The translations under genes and the position numbers were made by a program. Shown one piece after another: positions 7,998-15,878 of a DNA stretch of 64,000 nt (positions within the stretch are counted from its first letter, which is position 1; every line of letters begins with the position of its first letter). The notes beneath the pieces are model-generated. The model had not been told where the DNA came from, made no database searches, and saw only the letters and a list, made by a program, of their open reading frames with translations. This stretch comes from Pseudolysinimonas_A sp947085045 (lineage in GTDB: Bacteria; Actinomycetota; Actinomycetes; Actinomycetales; Microbacteriaceae). The stretch is taken from the NCBI GenBank assembly GCA_947085045.1, contig CAMTUU010000004.1, positions 62,001 through 126,000 of the forward strand. Direction: 5' to 3'.

Positions 7998-9661
7998 CCA
8001 CCACCACCGAAGCACCCCTGCTGCTCACGAAGCGGCGCATCTGGATCATCTTCGCGGCGCTCATCGCCGGGATGCTCCTCTCCAGCCTCGACCAGACCAT
8101 CGTCTCCACCGCCATGCCGACGATCGTCGGGCAGCTCGGCGGCGTCGAGCGTCAGGTCTGGCTCACCACCGCCTATCTGCTCGCGACCACCATCGTGATG
8201 CCGGTGTACGGCAAGTTCGGCGACGTGCTGGGCCGTCGCCGACTGTTCCTGGTCGCGATCGCCCTGTTCACGATCGCGAGCATCGGCTGCGCGCTCGCGG
8301 GCGACTTCAGCCAGCTCATCCTCTGGCGCGCGGTGCAGGGCCTCGGCGGCGGCGGGCTGATGATCCTGTCGCAGGCGATCATCGCCGACATCGTTCCGGC
8401 CTCCGAGCGCGGCAAGTACCTCGGGCCGCTCGGCGCCGTCTTCGGACTCTCCGCCGTCGGCGGACCGCTGCTCGGCGGCTTCTTCGTCGACAACCTGACC
8501 TGGCAGTGGGCGTTCTACATCAACATCCCGGTCGGCATCGCGGCCTTCGCGATCGCGTGGTTCACCCTCAAGCTGCCGAGCAAGAAGGCGACGCAGCCGA
8601 TCGACATCCTCGGCATCCTGTTGCTGTCGGCGTTCACGACCTGCCTCATCTTCTTCACCGACTTCGGCGGCGACGATGCCTACGGCTGGGCCGCGCTCGA
8701 GACCTGGGCGTTCGGCGTCGGCATGGTGTTCGCCGCGGCGCTCTTCGTCTTCGTCGAGGCCAAGGCGAAGGATCCGATCATCCCGCTGTCGCTGTTCACG
8801 AACCCGGTGTTCGTCAACGCGACCGCGATCGGCCTCACCCTCGGCCTCGGGATGTTCGCCGCCATCGGCTTCGTGCCCACCTTCCTGCAGATGTCGTCGG
8901 GCACGTCGGCCGCCGCCTCCGGTCTGCTCATGCTGCCGATGATGGTCGGCTTGATCGGCACCTCGATCGCCTCCGGCATCCTGATCACCCGTACGGGCAG
9001 ATACCGGCTGTTCCCGATCCTCGGCACGCTGATCACCGCGGCCGCGATGGTGGCGATGACGACCCTCTCGGAGAACACGCCGATCTGGCTGATCTGCGTC
9101 TTCCTGTTCGTCTTCGGCGCCGGCCTCGGCCTGATCATGCAGGTCGTCGTGCTGGTCGTGCAGAACGCGGTGCCGGCTGCCCAGATCGGCACCGCGACCA
9201 GCACGAACAACTACTTTCGCGAGGTCGGCGCGTCCCTCGGCGTCGCGGTGTTCGGCACCCTCTTCACCACGCGCCTGACCGAGAACCTCACGAACGTCTT
9301 CACGGATGCCGGGCTCAGCGGCGCCGACGCCGGGCAGGCGACCGCGACGATCGACCCGCAGACCCTCAGCGAGTTGCCGGATGCCCTCCGCGACGGAGTC
9401 GTGGAGGCCTACGCCGACGCCCTCGCCCCGGTGTTCTGGTACCTGCTGCCGTTCATCGGCATCGCGTTCGTACTGTCGCTGTTCCTCAAGCAGATCCCGT
9501 TGTCCGACGTCGCCGGGCTGGTCGCCCGCGGCGAGGCGATCGGTGGCGCCGAGGCCGAGGAACTCGAGGCCGCGCAGCGCTCGGGCCGGCCGGACGCAGC
9601 CGCGGACGGGTCGCCGGGCGACGTCGCCGCTCCGACGAACGATCGGGCGCCAACGAGGTAG
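7994..9661 (+). CDS. DHA2-family MFS drug efflux transporter
   Basis: A 555-residue, 14-helix major facilitator of the EmrB/QacA (DHA2) type. It shows the early LDQTIVSTAMPTIVGQLGG motif (motif D1 region), GRRRLFLVAIALF (motif A, loop 2-3), and GPLLGGFFVDNLTWQWAFYINIPVG (motif C in helix 5). The C-terminal tail beyond the last helix is hydrophilic and Glu/Ala-rich. It is translationally coupled to the TetR gene before it, which probably senses a transported compound. Substrate unknown. Confidence 0.92.
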   Translation: MTTTTEAPLLLTKRRIWIIFAALIAGMLLSSLDQTIVSTAMPTIVGQLGGVERQVWLTTAYLLATTIVMPVYGKFGDVLGRRRLFLVAIALFTIASIGCALAGDFSQLILWRAVQGLGGGGLMILSQAIIADIVPASERGKYLGPLGAVFGLSAVGGPLLGGFFVDNLTWQWAFYINIPVGIAAFAIAWFTLKLPSKKATQPIDILGILLLSAFTTCLIFFTDFGGDDAYGWAALETWAFGVGMVFAAALFVFVEAKAKDPIIPLSLFTNPVFVNATAIGLTLGLGMFAAIGFVPTFLQMSSGTSAAASGLLMLPMMVGLIGTSIASGILITRTGRYRLFPILGTLITAAAMVAMTTLSENTPIWLICVFLFVFGAGLGLIMQVVVLVVQNAVPAAQIGTATSTNNYFREVGASLGVAVFGTLFTTRLTENLTNVFTDAGLSGADAGQATATIDPQTLSELPDALRDGVVEAYADALAPVFWYLLPFIGIAFVLSLFLKQIPLSDVAGLVARGEAIGGAEAEELEAAQRSGRPDAAADGSPGDVAAPTNDRAPTR

Positions 9662-9759
9662 CCGCGCCCCGTTGTCAAGGGGTAGGTCGAATCCGGCGCG
9701 AGGAGGATGCTGAGCGCGGCGAACCTCCCCCATCTGATCCGGGGGACAGAGGCGCCGAC

Positions 9760-9777
9760 CCGGCTCCGGGGAGCCGG
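9760..9777. terminator. short palindrome between convergent genes
   Basis: CCGGCTCC-GG-GGAGCCGG forms an 18-bp perfect palindrome in the gap between the MFS pump and the convergent histidine kinase. The loop would have to open to four or more bases. A bidirectional terminator is the likely role. The rest of 9662-9794 holds nothing recognisable. Confidence 0.4.
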
Positions 9778-9794
9778 AGGGGGTGTGGTGGCCG

Positions 9795-10988
9795 TCAGGG
9801 TCGGGGGATCCCGACGGCCATCAATTCTGGAAGGACCACCCAGACGCGGGCACCGCCGAGGGGGGACTCCTCGACGCCGATCCGACCGCCGTGCGCCTCG
9901 ACGATGCGACGGCAGGTGGACAGCCCGATCCCGAGACCCGGGACGTCGCCGGCATCCCCGCGCTCCATCAGGCCGAACACGCGGTCGCGCTGGTCGAGGG
10001 GGATGCCAGGCCCATTGTCGTCGACCGTGAGGCGGGTGCCGCCCTCGATCGCGACCGAGCGGATGTCGACGTGCGGACTCACGCCGGACGCCACGCTGAA
10101 CTTGAGCGCGTTCGCGACCAGATTCTGCAGCAGCGCGCGGAGCAGCGTCTCATCGCCGGTGACCCGCGCGTCGAACCCGGCGGTCACGGTCGCGACCGAC
10201 GAGGTGATCGCGGTGTCGAGGTCGTCGACCACGGCGGCCGCGATCGGAGCGAGGTCGAGGTCGTCGCGTCGCGGCTGCGCCCCGCCCAGGCGCGCGTACT
10301 CGAGCAGATCGGTGATCATCGCGCCCATCCGGTCGGCGGCCGCGTCGGCGCGCTCGAGCGCGTGGGCCGCGTGCGGGGCGTCGGCGAGGCGGGGGTCCAT
10401 CGCGGCGAGCTCGATGAATCCTGCGACGGCGGTGAGTGGATTGCGGAGGTCGTGCCCGATCTGGCCGGCGAACGACTCCAGCTGCTCGTTGGAGTGCCGA
10501 AGCTCCCGGGCGATCCGGCGCAGCTCGAGGGCATCGACGATCTGATCGGCGAGCAACCCGAGCCCGCGGCTGCGGTCCGGCGAGAGTTCGCCGGGCTCCT
10601 CGTCGAACACGCAGAGCGTGCCGATCGGGATGCCGCCCGGCGTGACCAGCGGACTCGACGCGTAGAAGCGCACGCTCGCGATCGCGCCGGTGACGAACGG
10701 GTTGGCGGCGAAGCGGTCGTCGACCCGGGCATCCGCGACCTCGACCTGCACGCCCTGCTGGAAGACGACCGCGCACATCGAGTCCTCGCGGCTGCACACG
10801 TCGGCGTCGAATCCGACGGCGGCGATCTGGTGCTGCCAGCGGTCGTCGATGATGTTGATGACCGCGGTCGACACCTCGCAGAGCGTCGCGGCGAGCCACA
10901 CGAGCCCCTGGAGATCCGCCGTCGGTTCGGTGAGAACCCCATACTCCGCGATGACCTCGCGGCGCGTCACATCCTGCACCGTCGGCAC
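9795..10988 (-). CDS. GAF-domain sensor histidine kinase (orphan)
   Basis: A 397-residue soluble histidine kinase. Residues ~25-155 form a GAF domain of the type often found next to PAS/phytochrome kinases (VSTAVINIIDDRWQHQIAAVG, CAVVFQQGVQVEVADARVD, FYASSPLVTPGGIPIGTLCVFD). A HisKA box with the phospho-acceptor His follows (FAGQIGHDLRNPLTAV), then an HATPase with the N box (LLQNLVANALKFS), G1 (DNGPGIPLD) and G2 (GLGIGLSTCRRIVEAHGG). No transmembrane segment is visible and no response regulator is adjacent, so the partner must be encoded elsewhere. Start: ATG at 10988. Confidence 0.88.
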   Translation of the reverse strand: MPTVQDVTRREVIAEYGVLTEPTADLQGLVWLAATLCEVSTAVINIIDDRWQHQIAAVGFDADVCSREDSMCAVVFQQGVQVEVADARVDDRFAANPFVTGAIASVRFYASSPLVTPGGIPIGTLCVFDEEPGELSPDRSRGLGLLADQIVDALELRRIARELRHSNEQLESFAGQIGHDLRNPLTAVAGFIELAAMDPRLADAPHAAHALERADAAADRMGAMITDLLEYARLGGAQPRRDDLDLAPIAAAVVDDLDTAITSSVATVTAGFDARVTGDETLLRALLQNLVANALKFSVASGVSPHVDIRSVAIEGGTRLTVDDNGPGIPLDQRDRVFGLMERGDAGDVPGLGIGLSTCRRIVEAHGGRIGVEESPLGGARVWVVLPELMAVGIPRP

Positions 10989-11065
10989 GCCGAACCACCC
11001 CCGGATGCGACTTTAGCGGCGGGGGTGCGACCGACCCAGGCCCCAGATCACGGGGGCCGGAGACG

Positions 11066-11605
11066 TCAGCTCGGGCGCGGCTCGCGGTGCTCGGCGCTGA
11101 TCATCCAGGAGAGCTGCTCGAGCCGGTCGATGATCGCGTGCAGCAGGTCGGCGGTCGTCGGGTCCTCGTCGTCGACGTCGTCGTGTACGCGGCGCATCGT
11201 GCCGACGGCGGTGTCGATGCGGTCGGTGATCAGATCGACCACCTCGGTCGTGCGCCGCTCGCCGGCGGGGAACTGATCGAGCGCAGTCGTGCCGCCCACG
11301 ACGCCGCTGCGCCCGTCGGCGGTGGTGTGCAGCGCGCGCATCCGTTCGGCAACGTCGTCAGCGAATTCACGGGCGGCCTCGACGAGTTCGTCGAGCTGCA
11401 GATGCAGGTCGCGGAAGTTCGGGCCGACGACGTTCCAGTGCGCCTGCTTGCCCTGCGACGCCAGCTCGATGAGGTCGACGAGCACCGCCTGCAGCGAGTC
11501 GCGCAGCTTCGCCGACGCCATGAAGCCCTTCTCGCCGTGCTCGCGCTTGGTGCGCGCGACCTGGGGAGTGGTCTGGATGTCGGGGGTCGAGGATGCGGTA
11601 GCCAT
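11066..11605 (-). CDS. dps: Dps-family DNA-protection ferritin
   Basis: A 179-residue Dps/ferritin-like protein that oxidises Fe2+ and shields DNA, normally a dodecamer. The inter-subunit ferroxidase motif is present: HWNVVGPNFRDLHLQLDEL followed by D/E residues in AAREFADDVAERMRAL. An N-terminal tail (MATASSTPDIQTTPQVARTKREHGEKGF) precedes the four-helix bundle and carries basic residues that could contact DNA. I chose the ATG at 11605; longer in-frame codons upstream run through the adjacent glycosyltransferase and are shadow. It ends close to the divergent-facing end of the kinase gene. Stress regulation is expected but not visible. Confidence 0.92.
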   Translation of the reverse strand: MATASSTPDIQTTPQVARTKREHGEKGFMASAKLRDSLQAVLVDLIELASQGKQAHWNVVGPNFRDLHLQLDELVEAAREFADDVAERMRALHTTADGRSGVVGGTTALDQFPAGERRTTEVVDLITDRIDTAVGTMRRVHDDVDDEDPTTADLLHAIIDRLEQLSWMISAEHREPRPS

Positions 11606-11631
11606 GACCCCAGTTGACGCTATTCCGGGCG

Positions 11632-12318
11632 TCACGTCACCGGGTTGACAGCCGCCAGACGCGGGAGATCCTCCCGGAGGTACCGGGCGTAGCCGCCCGG
11701 CGTGCGACCGACGTGCCGGCCCGAGGTCTCGACCATCCCGCGCTCCGTCGCGACGACGAACGCCCCGCTCAGCCGCAGCCGCCGCACGAGATCGGTGTCC
11801 TCGTGCTCGGGCAGCGGCAGGTAGCCGCCCGCCCGTCGGTACGCCGCCGCGGCGACTCCGAGGTTGGCGCCGTGGATGTTGCCGAGCGCCTGGCCGTCGC
11901 CGTGGGTGCGGTGCCACCACTCGACCTCGTCGGGCGCGAGGTCGGCGAAGCGCGGATGCACGGCGCCGATCACGACGTCGGCGCCGGCGCGGGCGAGATC
12001 GAGATGCGTCGTCAGCCAGTCGGCGGGCACGATCGAGTCGGCATCGGTGCTCGCCAGCCAGGTCGTTCCCCGGCGCAACGCGAGTCGCGCCCCGGCGGCT
12101 CGCGCCCCGCCGACGTTCGAGCCCTCGGTCTCGAGCACGGTGACTCCGGGATGCCGGCGTGCCCGGTCCGGGGTGTCGTCGAGGCATCCGTCGGCCACCA
12201 CCACGATCCGCACCGGCGCGTCGACCCGGTCCGCGGCATGGCGGACCGTCGCGAGGCAGTCGTCGATGCTGCCCGCCTCGTCGCGGGCGGGGATCACGAC
12301 GCCGACGCGGGTCGTCAT
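11632..12318 (-). CDS. GT2-family glycosyltransferase
   Basis: A 228-residue cytosolic GT-A glycosyltransferase. It opens VGVVIPARDEAGSIDDCLATV (family 2 nucleotide-sugar fold), has VVADGCLDDTPD, the metal-binding ASTDADSIVPADW (DxD-like), and a later EHEDTDLVRRL motif typical of the ED catalytic region. There is no transmembrane helix, so it probably works on a soluble or membrane-peripheral acceptor. It is the last gene of a three-gene operon and its start overlaps the stop of the PIG-L/methyltransferase gene (ATGA), implying a shared pathway. Acceptor and donor are unknown. Confidence 0.88.
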   Translation of the reverse strand: MTTRVGVVIPARDEAGSIDDCLATVRHAADRVDAPVRIVVVADGCLDDTPDRARRHPGVTVLETEGSNVGGARAAGARLALRRGTTWLASTDADSIVPADWLTTHLDLARAGADVVIGAVHPRFADLAPDEVEWWHRTHGDGQALGNIHGANLGVAAAAYRRAGGYLPLPEHEDTDLVRRLRLSGAFVVATERGMVETSGRHVGRTPGGYARYLREDLPRLAAVNPVT

Positions 12319-13631
12319 GCCAGGCCCTCGCGCCGGCCGACCGACCGCGCATCCGCCGACCAGACCTCGAGCAGGAAGTCCTCCTCCTCGTGACGCACGA
12401 GCCGGGCGAGCCCCAGGGTGGCGATGCGGTCGTGCACCTCGTCACCGCTGAGCGGATAGTCGCCGACCGGATGCCGCCAGTGGCACGCCACCAGGTCGCC
12501 GGTCGGGGAGAGGGCGGCGACGGCGTCGGCGAGCACGCCGTCGAGTGCGTCGCCGAAGTAGTAGCCGACCTCCGAGAGCACGACGAGGTCGAAGGGTCCG
12601 ACCGGCAGCGCGTCGGTGGCGTCGCGCTGCTCCACGCGCGCGCGGTCGCCGAGTCGCTCGCGCGCCCGCTCGACGGCGAGCTCCGAGACGTCGATCGCCA
12701 ACAGGTCGCCGCAGCGTTCGGCGAGCAGATCGGTGAGCACGCCGATCGAGCAGCCGATCTCGAGGGCGTGCTCGTAGCGCTCGCTGGGTAGGGCGGCGAG
12801 TGTCGCGTCGCGCTTGCGCTGCTCGTACCAGCGGTCGAGGTAGCCCCAGGGGTCCTCGCGGCGCTCGTAGATCCGCTCGAAGTAGTCGCCCGCGAGACCG
12901 GGACGCGCGGGCTCGCTGACGACGAACACTTCCCGATCGCGGGCGAAGTGCTCGAGCATTCCGGCGTGCAGCATCGGCTCGGGTCCCGCGACCTGGCTCG
13001 CGTAGCGGTCGAGCGCGCGCCGCTTCCGGAGGGGGTCGACGAGCACGCCGCGCATCCGGTCGGGCGGGAACGGCAGGTCGCCCGGGTCGCCCCAGTGCCA
13101 CGCCCAGATCGGGTAGCCGGCGACGGTGCGCTCCCCGGCGTGCTCGAGCACGAGGTCGCCGACGACGCGGTGGTCGCGGTGCCCGTCGCCCGTCCACGGG
13201 GCGGCTACCAGCGTCGCCGGGTCGGTCTCGCTGAGGATGCGGGCCAGGGCCGCGCCGACGGCGTCGCGTTCCTCGAGCACGCCACCGTCGGGGAAACCGA
13301 GCTCGGTCGTCTGGATCCCCGCGCCGAGTTCGTCGAGTGCGGCACGCAGTTCCCGGGAACGCACCTCGGGAGTCGCCTCACCGCCGTCGGCGCCACCGTC
13401 GGTGACGACGACCACGTGCACGGGAACGCCGGCGTCCGTCGCCAGGGCGAGGAGCCCGCCCGCGCCGAGCGTCTCGTCGTCGGGGTGGGCGCCGATCACC
13501 AGCAGCGCCGTGAACGGGCCGAGGTCGAGCGGCGGGGCATTGCGGATGCCGGTGGCGTCCCACGCGGCGGCCGGCGTGCCGGGATCGCGCGAGTCGAAAA
13601 CGCCGGCGACCGCACGCTCGCTGGCTACCAC
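12315..13631 (-). CDS. PIG-L deacetylase fused to SAM-dependent (NodS-like) methyltransferase
   Basis: A 438-residue two-domain enzyme. The first ~220 residues are a PIG-L/LmbE-type zinc N-deacetylase with the metal site IGAHPDDETLGAGG and the third ligand in GDGHRDHRVVG. The second half is a NodS-like class I methyltransferase: FERIYERREDPWGYLDRWYEQRKRD, then SAM motif I EIGCSIGVLTDLLA and DVSELAVERAR. NodS proteins methylate a freed amino group on a sugar, so deacetylation followed by N-methylation on one chain is a reasonable inference. I used GTG at 13631, which overlaps the acyl-CoA dehydrogenase stop; codons further upstream to 14351 are shadow of that gene. Confidence 0.88.
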   Translation of the reverse strand: MVASERAVAGVFDSRDPGTPAAAWDATGIRNAPPLDLGPFTALLVIGAHPDDETLGAGGLLALATDAGVPVHVVVVTDGGADGGEATPEVRSRELRAALDELGAGIQTTELGFPDGGVLEERDAVGAALARILSETDPATLVAAPWTGDGHRDHRVVGDLVLEHAGERTVAGYPIWAWHWGDPGDLPFPPDRMRGVLVDPLRKRRALDRYASQVAGPEPMLHAGMLEHFARDREVFVVSEPARPGLAGDYFERIYERREDPWGYLDRWYEQRKRDATLAALPSERYEHALEIGCSIGVLTDLLAERCGDLLAIDVSELAVERARERLGDRARVEQRDATDALPVGPFDLVVLSEVGYYFGDALDGVLADAVAALSPTGDLVACHWRHPVGDYPLSGDEVHDRIATLGLARLVRHEEEDFLLEVWSADARSVGRREGLA

Positions 13632-14617
13632 GGCGCCGCCTCCTCCGCGACCGCGGACCCGAGCGACTCGAGGTCGCGCTCGGCATGGTGCTGGCGGAGG
13701 TAGAGCGTGAGGTCGGCGACGCGCTTCGCGTGCTCGGCGTCGAGTGCGAGCGGCGCCGGGCCGAGCGCGTGACCCGCACGGGCGATGACGTCCTCCGCGA
13801 CTGCGGCGACGGTCGCCCGCACCCGTTTGGCGAGGATGCGGGATCCCGCGGCGTGGGCGTCGACGAGCACCGCCGCCTCGGCGAGGGCGCGTCGGGCGTC
13901 CTGCAGACCCCGGTCGATCGCGCCGAGATGCATCAGCAGGAAGGGGTTGGGGCGCGCGACCGCCGCCGCGTGCACGGCCCTCGCGACGCCGACCGCTCCG
14001 CCGAACCAGCACGCCGCGACGCCCATCCCGCCCCACTCGAAGCCCGGACGCGACAGGTACCACCCGGGAGCGCCGATCGGGGTCGCCGCCACGTTCGAGA
14101 AGCGCACGGGACCGCTGGGGAGCTCGGTGAACCCGCGGGCGTGCCAGGTGCCCGGGATCACCTCGACGCCGGGATCGTGCAGCGACACCGCGTAGAGCCC
14201 GCGCGTGCCGTCGGCGGAGGCGGCGGTCACCAGGGCGCCGTCGAGGCGGCCGGCGAGCGAGCACCACGGCTTCGTGCCGGAAAGGGTGACAGCGTCGGCG
14301 CGCGTCGCGGTCAGCGGGTCGTCGCCGCCCTCCGCCGCGAAGACGCCCCACACGCCGTCGGGCACCGGTTCGCCGATCTGGCCGAGGATCGCGAGCGCGT
14401 CGAGGTGCGGTTCGACGACGCGCGCGGCGCCGAGATCCGCGGACGCCAGCGTGGCGAGGGTCTCCCAGAGATCGGCGGTTGCGCCCTCGCCGGGGCCGTC
14501 GGTGCGCGGGCCGAGGGCGCGGGCCAGGGCGAGTCCGCCGTCGATCGATCGGGGGAGGTCCGAGGGCAGCGAGCGCAGCAGCGGCCCCTCGGGCGCGGGA
14601 GACAGACGCACGGGCAT
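13625..14617 (-). CDS. acyl-CoA dehydrogenase-like flavoprotein
   Basis: A ~330-residue acyl-CoA dehydrogenase-fold protein, somewhat shorter than the usual ~380. Visible are the FAD/substrate-binding middle region (GVWGVFAAEGGDDPLTATRADAVTLSGTKPWCSLAG) and the beta-domain segment ending SNVAATPIGAPGWYLSRPGFEWGGMG, followed by a four-helix C-terminal domain. No canonical catalytic Glu motif is recognisable by eye, so it may use a non-CoA substrate or have lost dehydrogenation activity. The ATG at 14617 is preceded by GTGGAG. It is first in the operon with the PIG-L/methyltransferase and GT2 genes and is transcribed away from lacI. Confidence 0.75.
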   Translation of the reverse strand: MPVRLSPAPEGPLLRSLPSDLPRSIDGGLALARALGPRTDGPGEGATADLWETLATLASADLGAARVVEPHLDALAILGQIGEPVPDGVWGVFAAEGGDDPLTATRADAVTLSGTKPWCSLAGRLDGALVTAASADGTRGLYAVSLHDPGVEVIPGTWHARGFTELPSGPVRFSNVAATPIGAPGWYLSRPGFEWGGMGVAACWFGGAVGVARAVHAAAVARPNPFLLMHLGAIDRGLQDARRALAEAAVLVDAHAAGSRILAKRVRATVAAVAEDVIARAGHALGPAPLALDAEHAKRVADLTLYLRQHHAERDLESLGSAVAEEAAPW

Positions 14618-14707
14618 CTCCACACTGTGCGCGTTCGATCCCGCGTGCGCAGGGGCTTGTCTGCGACGCCCATCCGTGCTCGGCACGCGCGGGACTCGAC
14701 GAGATGT

Positions 14708-14752
14708 TTGCCGTCGAGGGCGACCGCTGCTACATTCGTCGAAGCGGTTCGA
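14708..14752 (+). promoter_or_regulatory. promoter and LacI-type operator upstream of the regulator
   Basis: TTGCCG (14708-14713), 17 bases, then TACATT (14731-14736) form a good -35/-10 pair. TCGAAGCGGTTCGA (14739-14752), a 14-bp palindrome with a single mismatched pair, sits directly downstream of the -10. It matches the perfect TCGAACCGGTTCGA at 15831 in front of the transporter operon, so the regulator probably represses both. The remainder of 14618-14786 shows no gene. Confidence 0.72.
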
Positions 14753-14786
14753 CAGTGCCGCGGACGCGACGACGCGAGGAGGCGAC

Positions 14787-15791
14787 ATGGCGACCATCGA
14801 AGACGTCGCCCGTGCCGCGGGCGTCTCGCGCAGCACGGTCTCCTACGCCCTGTCCGGCAAGCGCTCGATCTCGCGGGAGACGCAGGACCGCATCCGGTCG
14901 GCCATCGCCGAGCTGGGGTTCACCGTCAACGCCGGCGCACGTGCTCTCGCCACCGCGCAGACGATGTCGATCGGGCTGCTCTCGCAGTTCCACCAGGACG
15001 AGTTCGCGCCCGCGATGCTCCAGTACATCCGCTCGGTCTCCGACGTGTCGCGCGAGCTCGGTTACGACGTGCTGTTCGTGACAGATGCCGACGGCGCTTC
15101 GGCGGTGCGCCGGATCACGTCGTCGAACATGGTGGACGGGGTCGTGCTGCTCGACGTGACGCACGCCGATCCGCGCCTGGCCCTGTTGCGGGCGGCACGG
15201 CAGCCGGGAGCACTCGTCGGGCTCCCCGGCGATGTCGAAGGACTCGACATCTTCGACCTCGACTTCGCCGAATCCGCGCGGGTCGTCATCGACCACCTGC
15301 ACGGGCTCGGCCACCGCGAGGTCGTGCTGATCAGCCCGCCCGAGCACGTCTTCGAGCGCGGCGGCGCGTACGGCTGGCGATTCCGGGATGCCGCCGTCGA
15401 GCGCGCGGGGCAGTACGGCATCCGCATCCACACCTACTACGGCGAGTCGCAGCAGCCGGCGATCGGGATCAGCACCAACGCGATCCTCGATGCCCGCCCC
15501 GAGGCGACCGCGCTGATCGTGCACAACGATGCGACGATCGCGGCGATGCCGCTCGTGCTGATGGCCCGGGGGGTGAAGGTCCCCGAGGACCTCTCCGTCA
15601 TCAGCCTGTACTCCACAGATTTCGGTCGGATCTTCTCGCTGCCCTACACGGCAGTGGAGAGTTCGCCCGATGTGCTCGGTCGCCTGGCGGTCGAGCAACT
15701 GGTGCGCCGGATCGGCGACCCGGGCCAGGCCGGCCCGACCGTCGTCCGTCTCATCGCACCGGAGCTGGTGAACCGGGGAAGCACGGCCTGA
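14787..15791 (+). CDS. LacI-family transcriptional regulator of the adjacent ABC/glycosidase operon
   Basis: A 334-residue LacI/PurR-type repressor. The HTH and hinge are intact (MATIEDVARAAGVSRSTVSYALSGKRSISRETQDRIRSAIAELGF). The sugar-binding domain follows, with IGLLSQFHQDEFAPAML and a conserved SVISLYSTDFGRIFSLPYTAVESSPDVLGRLAVEQL near the end. GAGGAGG at about 14776-14782 is the ribosome binding site for the ATG at 14787. Matching palindromes occur before this gene and before the transporter operon. Effector presumably the imported sugar; identity unknown. Confidence 0.92.
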   Translation: MATIEDVARAAGVSRSTVSYALSGKRSISRETQDRIRSAIAELGFTVNAGARALATAQTMSIGLLSQFHQDEFAPAMLQYIRSVSDVSRELGYDVLFVTDADGASAVRRITSSNMVDGVVLLDVTHADPRLALLRAARQPGALVGLPGDVEGLDIFDLDFAESARVVIDHLHGLGHREVVLISPPEHVFERGGAYGWRFRDAAVERAGQYGIRIHTYYGESQQPAIGISTNAILDARPEATALIVHNDATIAAMPLVLMARGVKVPEDLSVISLYSTDFGRIFSLPYTAVESSPDVLGRLAVEQLVRRIGDPGQAGPTVVRLIAPELVNRGSTA

Positions 15792-15830
15792 AAACGGGCC
15801 CCGCTTCCGCGGGCTCCGTCAGCAGGGCTG

Positions 15831-15844
15831 TCGAACCGGTTCGA
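15831..15844. promoter_or_regulatory. perfect LacI-type operator of the sugar ABC operon
   Basis: TCGAACCGGTTCGA is a perfect 14-bp palindrome with the central CG typical of LacI/PurR sites. It lies 35 bp upstream of the GTG of the solute-binding protein. A GC-rich hairpin (GCCCCGC...GCGGGC) just before it, after the lacI stop, could terminate the regulator transcript. Confidence 0.75.
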
Positions 15845-15878
15845 TTCGCACCCCACGCAGTATTCAGAGAGGAATATC

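Noticed and set aside
7544..9733. 729-codon minus-strand frame opposite TetR and the MFS pump
   Set aside because: Antisense shadow of two convincing genes; no recognisable family.
9789..9820. Inverted repeat GGCCGTC...GACGGCC as terminator of the histidine kinase
   Set aside because: Much of it lies inside the coding region of the kinase C-terminus, so it is more likely codon-driven.
13632..14351. Upstream part of the frame that encodes the PIG-L/methyltransferase
   Set aside because: It is antiphase shadow of the acyl-CoA dehydrogenase gene; the GTG at 13631 is the sensible start.
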